Source of the DNA: Favolaschia claudopus | Taxonomy: Eukaryota > Basidiomycota > Agaricomycetes > Agaricales > Mycenaceae | NCBI GenBank assembly: GCA_037176885.1 | Contig: JAWWNJ010000051.1 | Coordinates: 124,001-188,000 of the forward strand | Length of the DNA stretch: 64,000 bases | Direction: 5' to 3' | Part shown: one piece after another, positions 57,979-64,000 of the stretch | Position numbering within the stretch: position 1 is the first letter of the stretch | Layout: each line of letters starts with the position of its first letter | Translations under genes and position numbers: made by a program | The notes under the pieces: generated by a model | What the model was told of the DNA's origin: nothing | The model's database searches: none | The model's input: only the letters and a program-made list of their open reading frames with translations

Positions 57979-59456
57979 GAGTGCTCATGAATTAACACTT
58001 CTTTGGCCTCGGCTCGGACTATCCAGACAAACTTCCTGTCTGCTTCGACGGCTCAGCGCTATCCTCCGGTCGCGAAGACGGTCAACGCGATATTGACGTC
58101 CGAGCGCGGCTCGTGAGCTACTCAGATTGAAAAACACAAACACACTGGTGCTCAGTTGATGCTACCGTTGCCGAGCGCGATCCGTTCGCTGCTTGTAGCG
58201 TGAAGGCGTCTCCGCGATCTCCGTATTCTGGTGAACCCTTGACTGGAATCTCAGCGCTTCCGTTCTCGATTGGATCTCGTCGTCGCCCGCGCTGCGCAAG
58301 ACCAAGTCAAACACGGATCTTTACGCCGTTCGGGATGTCGACCATTTCAAGTCGTCACTTCAGGTCCAAATCGCGCGCCGCCGCCGCAACTTCGATACTG
58401 GGAAATCGAGATCCTCGGACTGCCCTGAGTGAACTCCTCAAGTGCTCTGAATTACGGGGACTGTCTCTAGTGCCTTGAGCGTAATAAACTTGCCGCTCGG
58501 ACGTGTCGGACTCCCCTTGTAGACGACCAAGCTCAAGCTTAGCGCTCCTGTCGCCGACGCCAAGTCTACAGCGGCCGTGCTGGATCCTTCGTCAGTCAAT
58601 GACGCACCTTTGCAACACGCAGAGCTGCTGAGACTTTGGCGGACCCGATGCAATGTTCGCATTGCTACCGCTGGGGAGCAAGAGCAGCATGAAGCAATAT
58701 ACGCTTGATATGACTCTCTGCCGTAGCTTCCCGGGACTTTTGGTCTCTGCGCACGGTTCGCCGACGCGCTCGACCGGACCGTCAAACCTCACAACAACGG
58801 CGAACGCGTTGACTCTCGGGTTGCCGACACCGTTTGCCGTTGCCGAATCCTTGCGCTTGAATTTCCAGCTCTTGATCACGACGGTTGCCGCTAGGATCTC
58901 ACTTCACTCGTGTCGACATACGTTTCAATCTACTTCAAGACTTCGTTGCACACGTTTCTCCGAGCGCCTTAAATGGCTGCTAGAGACTTCGAGCGTTTGG
59001 ACTCGTCTTGCAAGCGGTCCTCCGGTTCTAAACTTGATTAGTGGCATGTCAAAAAGCACGATATTACTGTTCTCCTGCGACTCCTCCACCTCAACGTTGA
59101 AGAATTCAAGCTCGCTGTTCGGGATGTGTGCTTCATCTCGGAGAATTCGCCATTGAGCGCGCCTTGACGCCGTCCGGGCTGGTCAAGTCTTAGCCAGGCT
59201 TGCTCCGCGCTGGGTCGACACCCGTCACCTGCCATCCTTTGGCTACTCCTCGTTTCTCTCGGTGCTTCCGACACCATTGAGCCCAGCGGCCGTCCCTCAC
59301 TGATTTTGGAGCATGCTCCTTTGACGAACCTTCGCTCCCTGTCTTGGGCCGTTTGGGGTACGACACCTTCGAGTTCCTTCTGCTATTGACCGAATGGCAA
59401 ATGCTACAAGCGGCCGGCGGACGCAATTATTTCTGCGTCAGAACTTTGACGAAGAT

Positions 59457-59491
59457 ACGCGTTTGAGCGCCTACATGGCTGCCCAACGCGT
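59457..59491 (+). repeat. Type A hairpin with outer arm ACGCGTT/AACGCGT
   Basis: Seven perfect outer pairs (59,457-59,463 with 59,485-59,491), then GAGC against GCCC (three of four), GCC/GGC, and the unpaired T. The relative at 57,927-57,959 keeps the arm with one G-T pair. Confidence 0.85.
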
Positions 59492-60568
59492 CGACGCGCT
59501 TGCAGTAACGGGTGTTGAGGAGATAACACATCTCGTTGACGCCGTTCAAACTTCGAACACTTCTGCAAGCACCTTTGCGGCTGTTGAAGCCTTGTAGCTT
59601 TCGGTCGTCCGAGCTTTTCACGTGGAATGGGGAAACTGGGATGTTAATACGATGTAGTGAATTCATTCACACCTTCAACCACAACGAGTGTACCCGGCTC
59701 GTCCAGTCGAAGCTAGTCGACTAGGTTTAGAGGTTAGGCCGTTGAGCCGGTTGTTCTCACGCTGGCGCCGCCGGTGCCGAGGATACGTGCAACAACAACC
59801 ATCGCTTCCCTCTTTCTCCATCGTGTACGCGCTTCCGCCGCCTTTCCCGACGACGAATAAGTTGAGCGCGAATCTTTTCGCTGCTCCCATGTTTCGTTGT
59901 CTTCAAGATTCAATGATCGGGAAGATCCTCAAGGCATACATAAGGGTGGGAAGGAAATGGGCAGACATTGAAGAGGATTTGAGTTGATTGGATTGCAAGC
60001 ACTGTATGTTCATACATTCTGAATGCCCTTCTTCCTCCCTTCCTTTGTTGTCGCTCTTTCCCGCCTTCGTCTTCGCTGCACCGACTTGCGCAAGCCTCGT
60101 CCCTGAGCGCTCCCTGACGCTGCTCGGGACTTCGGCCGCTTCGAAACTCAGGCTACATTTCGGAACCCCGCCGTTAGCGGCTACATGTACAACGCGCCGA
60201 CTCGGAACTCTGACGCCAGCGAACTCAAGATTATCGCTGCCTCCGAGGGTTCCTTTGCGGCGTATCTCGATACCGGCACGCCTCACCGTCCAGGCGGCTG
60301 CGTTTGAGAGCGAGCTCTCTCGCCGTTCCGGCTCCAGGTCCCCCTGAAAGGCAGAGATTCACCGTTTTAGACGTCTCCAAACTACAAATCGGTTACTTCC
60401 GACCCCCTCGACGGCGTCTCTGAGCGTTGACGCAGCTGCTTCAGCCTCATCAAGCCTCGTTTGCGTCGCTTCTCAGGCTTGCGGCTATGACCATCGCAAC
60501 ATATCGAGGTCAAATTGAGCGCACCCTCGCCGTCGCCGCTACTCGTGTCGACTAGAGCTGCAACTTTC

Positions 60569-60598
60569 TCTTGTAAGCGCCTTCGCGGCTGCTCAAGA
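60569..60598 (+). repeat. Type A hairpin with outer arm TCTTG/CAAGA
   Basis: Five perfect outer pairs (60,569-60,573 with 60,594-60,598), AGC/GCT, GCC/GGC and the unpaired T. Confidence 0.85.
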
Positions 60599-61135
60599 CG
60601 ATTGAGGAGCGGAGAAATACACGAGCTGTGTATTGATTAACGCGAATCATATCTGATTTGCTACTGTGCCTGTCGGAACCTTGCTGATCAACGGCACACC
60701 TTTGTGAACGAATGTGAGGTTCCAGAAGAGGCATAATTTTTTTTTCCGCATCGCTACCGCTGGGGGGCAGGAGTAAGGAGCGTTATCACGATGCTCGGAT
60801 TGTTTCATTCCAGAAGCTGGAGTACGCACTTTGCGGGAAAACACTTTGGAAGTTATCCCTTCTTCCTTCCCTCTCTCGCGCGCGGCTTGGCAACCGACAC
60901 TCCCAACTTTCTGATTCGACGCGGTGATTAATGAAGTACTCGTTCGGCGTCTGGCATGGCCGCCAACCCTCGACGCCGCCGACCCGAACCGTCCTTGAAC
61001 GCAATTCTGCTTGCTACTGCGGGCGTTTACGACTGTCCTTCCGAATCTGGTATGGATGATGATATCCGGGGCTGTCGCCTCTCCCCCTCCTCTTCACCAA
61101 TTCATTTACCACCTGGAGCCTTGACACTGTTGACA

Positions 61136-61165
61136 CCTCGAGCGCGAACCCTTTCGCTGCTCAGG
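61136..61165 (+). repeat. Type B hairpin with extended inner arm GCGAA/TTCGC
   Basis: GAGC, GCGAA, 4-nt loop, TTCGC, unpaired T, GCTC. The same five-pair inner arm is at 56,065, 56,858 and 59,864 with different loops. Confidence 0.85.
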
Positions 61166-62677
61166 CCTCAAGATTACCAGCGTTTAGGAAGACTTTGTGG
61201 GAAACGCTGGATCGTTTGAGGGCTCAAGTTGTGTGTTCCTACGTGCTCTTTACCCCTCATTCGTCCCTCCTCCTGCGTTTCCGATGTCTCCGCTATGTGT
61301 CGACGCCGGAGAAGCCGTCCTTATCCTTAAACACGAGTCTCTTGTTGCTGCGATCCCAGTAAGACGGTCGTGACTGTTCTACGCTGCCGCCATCTTGAAA
61401 CTCAAGATTTACTTGATTACATTTGGTCGGCGCTTCCTTGATCTCACTGCCAAGTTCCAGCGCAACAACCCTGCTGAGCGCGTGCGTCTACGCTGCCCAG
61501 GCTTCTTTGACCTTCCTCAACGCTGAACTTTCACGCTGAGTGCGCCCGTCGTTGTCGACCTCAATGTCAGTGTTGGTGCTTTGTAATAGCTCCCCTACAT
61601 TCGATTCAGTCGCCAGGCCTGACCACGGAGCGCCCTAATGGCTGCTAGCGCTGGCAGTGGTCTCTAGCTTGCTGGGTTTGAAGCACTTCTATGCCGCTTG
61701 TCGCGGCAATTCTATTCGTCGGCTTATGCGGATAAGCACACTCAATCGCCTCTGTTTCTCGTCTCCAATTGTCGATCCTGGGGTATCGCAACTCGGAATA
61801 CGTGCATGATGCCGAGATGGTTGTTACTCTACCGTGTGGTCGCAGAGAGGCGTCTCGTATTGGCCTTCGTCTCGACCCATCCTTCACGCTTCCTGCCTCT
61901 GAAGTCCACACGGTGCCTTCAAACGCGCGGCTGGATTGCGCGAATTGTTCCACGCCGCTGGCACCGTCACCGCTGTTTGAGTGTCAAGTCGCTTCAACTG
62001 GAGCTGTAAACTGTCGGCTGGACCTGAGCGCCTCTAATGGCTGCTTCGTTTCCTTCCAGTTTTCCCCGCCGCCTTGTCTTGATGCCGGGTATGTTCTCAA
62101 CACTTCCGAGCTGTCGAGGTGCTCCATACCACAATGCTTGAGGCGATATCGCCGTCAAATTCATCAGTCGACGACGCACCTCTGAGGTATCAGAACTGCT
62201 GAGACTACAGAGCCACCTACTTCTTTGAGGCATCATGTTTAGTTCCAAATGGCAGCAGCTAGTCAGCTTCAGCTCATCACTTCGTGTGTGCAATGAGGTT
62301 AAGCTTGGTACTTGAGCGCCCATGGAACGCGGTTGCCTCTGGAGGTTGGTGACTCTTCTAAGAATCTATGACGCACCTCTGGAGGAATCCAGGACTGCTG
62401 AGATTTCTGAGACAAGGCTGTGAATGTACAGCCTTTCCTTCCCTTCCTAAGCTGCATTGAATTGCTGCAGCTGAGAATTTGGGTTTACCTCTTGTGCGCC
62501 TTTGTGGCTGCCAAGGAGTATAGCTGACTTTGGAAGTCAGCTCTGGAGCGTTGCTGCTCCCCCTTCATCACAAACCTTTTGCACGGGCAAGAGCATGTGT
62601 GGTAGGGACAGGGCTGTGCCCTGAGACTCCACTTCGTGGTTCTCAAATCGTAGAGCTTGTAGCTCTATATGGGATGT

Positions 62678-62808
62678 GACCTACTGCCGTATAGGCTCGT
62701 GTCAGATGCTGCTTAGTTGTAGCTCATCCTTCTCTCCCTCCAGCTTGGCTGGTTGTACCGCTATCCTGGACGTTGACCTACTGCTGTACAAGCTCGTGTC
62801 AGATATTG
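62678..62808 (+). repeat. 34-bp direct repeat, 97 bp period
   Basis: Two copies (62,678 and 62,775) of a segment starting GACCTACTGC and containing GCTCGTGTCAGAT, differing at about five positions. Confidence 0.8.
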
Positions 62809-63756
62809 TAATTCACTTGCAATACGTTCATCAACTCCCCCTCCACTTCGCCTCCGCTCTTTTCAGGCGATATTATGCTGCACGATCACCATTGGTTTGG
62901 GTCGCTTTCTTGGCTAGTCTTTCCTAGAGCGCCTCATGGCTGCTAAGGATTCATAGCTTCAGCTTCCATTACCTACACTATGGCTTCCTCCCAACTTCCT
63001 TCCCCCCTTCGGATCTCCGTCAGATCAGAATGACAGATTTTCCTTGTCCCTATTCCGGCTCTCTTGGAATCATTCTGACCCTCAAGTGCGCAATTAGGTT
63101 GCTGCACTGGCGGTCATTTTCCAACCCCTGAAAAATTTTCACCAAACCTTTTGCGTGTGTTACCAACGGGTTTTTTATGGTGTAATTTTTCATCATGAAG
63201 GTCTGGCGCCCAGCGGCTTGGACTACATGAGGAAAAAGTGGGGGGCTGTAGGGGGTATATATGGAAATGTATACCTTGTACCAGGGCAAAGCCCAGGTCT
63301 TGGAGAGCCGTAGCATTCTATGTGTAGGCTCTCATCAAGGTCACATGGGATGATATCCAGCCAGACAAGCATAGTGTAGGATGGCTGATGAGCTAGGATT
63401 GGAGCAGAGCTTCAATATGAGCATCACTAGGTCCGCAGAAGGATATCTCAGCCCAGAGACCTGAGACAGGTCTTATGGACATATCCAGCTAGCGGCTATG
63501 CTCATAAGTAGCCAGCGTAGGAGCTCCTGGCATTATGGCTTGGTTCAGGATGTCAGGTCAACAGGGTTGGGTTGCATGTTGCACATACCCCTTACACCCT
63601 TGTCGTAATCTCCATTCTACAGGAAAGCTGGCCAACTTTTTTTTTTTTCCCTCAGCTCTGGTACGAATGACCATCTTTGGAATGTTCATTTCTGGGGGGC
63701 CATTGTGATGCTTTGGCTGGGTGCGCCTGGCCGCACCACGAAAGCAGGCACCAACC

Positions 63757-63769
63757 GTGTGGGGGGCAC
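63757..63769 (+). other. Candidate polypurine tract
   Basis: GTGTGGGGGGCAC immediately before the 3' LTR at 63,770, the usual place for the plus-strand primer of reverse transcription. Confidence 0.5.
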
Positions 63770-64000
63770 TGTGACGGGTCATTATATATTTACCTTACAC
63801 GGCTGTTACCTCACTTTCCATGTATGGCTATTACAGAAGATATATGCTTTTACTCTTAACCTTGACCATGACTACGTGAGCTTGCTACAACAAGTATCGA
63901 GGAGAAATACCTTATGTCCCCCTGGATGCCTGAGCATGCGTATAAAGGCTCCCCGTGCCTCCTAGGTTACAGGAGCCCTGCGTAGGGTCACACTGCCCCT
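63770..64000 (+). repeat. 3' LTR, cut by the window end
   Basis: Identical to 54,871-55,101 over all 231 bp. No difference between the copies means recent insertion or gene conversion. Confidence 0.78.

Larger units (their letters stand above)
55160..62950 (+). repeat. Array of about two dozen bulged hairpins (GAGC-GCS...SGC-T-GCTC)
   Basis: Dispersed copies of a 20-35 nt inverted repeat: GAGC, a 3-5 nt inner arm, a 4-12 nt loop, the complementary inner arm, one unpaired base (almost always T), then GCTC. Three inner-arm types pair with themselves: A GCC/GGC, B GCGA(A)/(T)TCGC, C GCGT/ACGC. Clear A copies: near 55,478, 55,622, 55,934, 55,993, 56,502, 57,722, 57,934, 58,962, 59,465, 60,576, 61,629, 62,027, 62,496, 62,927. 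B copies: 56,065, 56,858, 58,173, 59,864, 61,140. C copies: 56,288, 57,194, 60,105 (weak), 61,476. Worn copies occur near 55,163, 58,100, 60,517 and 62,315. In many the outer arms also pair although their sequence differs from copy to copy. No protein frame runs through them. Function unknown; an RNA structure is the simplest reading. Confidence 0.75.
54871..64000 (+). mobile_element. Protein-less LTR retroelement (LARD-like), about 9.1 kb
   Basis: Two direct terminal repeats start at 54,871 and 63,770; all 231 bp visible of the second are identical to the first. The repeat starts TGTGACGGG and the first copy appears to end GTGACA at 55,116, the TGT...ACA form of LTRs. The second copy would end about 15 bp beyond the window. 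A purine tract lies just before the 3' copy and a TGG start sits 4 bp after the 5' copy, as for PBS and PPT. The 8.65 kb interior shows no gag, pol or other protein I recognise in any frame. Large non-coding internal domains with conserved RNA structure define LARDs in plants; applying the term to this fungal element is inference. It is inserted into the gypsy element. Confidence 0.65.

Noticed and set aside
55160..62950. GAGC hairpins as integron attC-like recombination sites
   Set aside because: The bulge and variable arms recall attC, but the conserved part is at the inner rather than the outer stem, there are no cassettes and no integrase.

Overview
The window reads as nuclear DNA of a mushroom-forming basidiomycete (Agaricomycetes-type). 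Genes are densely packed on both strands and cut by many 40-70 nt GT-AG introns, and the mobile elements are the kinds typical of that group: KDZ transposase with a TET/JBP dioxygenase, a Ty3/gypsy element, and a repeat protein family carrying an MHKD motif.

Positions 1-25,000 are a conserved housekeeping block. In order: the C-terminal part of condensin subunit 1 (+), zuotin (-), an ankyrin protein (+), a 2 kb repeat-bearing spacer, ribosomal protein eS10 (+), a WRN-like 3'-5' exonuclease (-), a very large Sds3-family protein (-), ribosomal protein eL20 (-), COP9 signalosome subunit 5 (+), ribosomal protein eL37 (-), tRNA m7G46 methyltransferase Trm8 (-), mitochondrial citrate synthase (+) and SIN3 (-). 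Sds3 and SIN3 homologues are subunits of the same Rpd3L histone deacetylase complex and lie about 7 kb apart.

From about 26.4 to 32.4 kb every gene (end of SIN3 PAH1, a NOSIP-like RING protein, a DUF7137-like membrane protein, an MHKD repeat protein) carries small indels that break the reading frame. This is either a decaying block or a locally poor consensus. 33.4-36 kb is gene-free.

37.2-49.8 kb is a mobile-element island. A CxC2-type KDZ transposase (-) and a TET/JBP 2OG-Fe(II) dioxygenase (+) diverge from a 0.5 kb promoter. They are followed by four lineage-type genes: a small basic protein, an acidic protein, a viroplasmin/RNase H1-N-like protein and a 770-residue repeat-family protein. 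All have open frames with consistent splice sites.

50.3-64 kb is a nest of broken elements. An MHKD copy is fused to the integrase of a gypsy element and interrupted by an LTR-like sequence. The gypsy pol has three in-frame stops. Into the gypsy a further element is inserted. Its two terminal repeats (54,871 and 63,770) are identical over all 231 bp visible, and its 8.65 kb interior encodes no protein I can recognise. That interior holds roughly two dozen copies of a small bulged hairpin whose core and outer arms change in a compensatory way. They are arranged in repeated A-B-C order and are the most unusual signal in the window.
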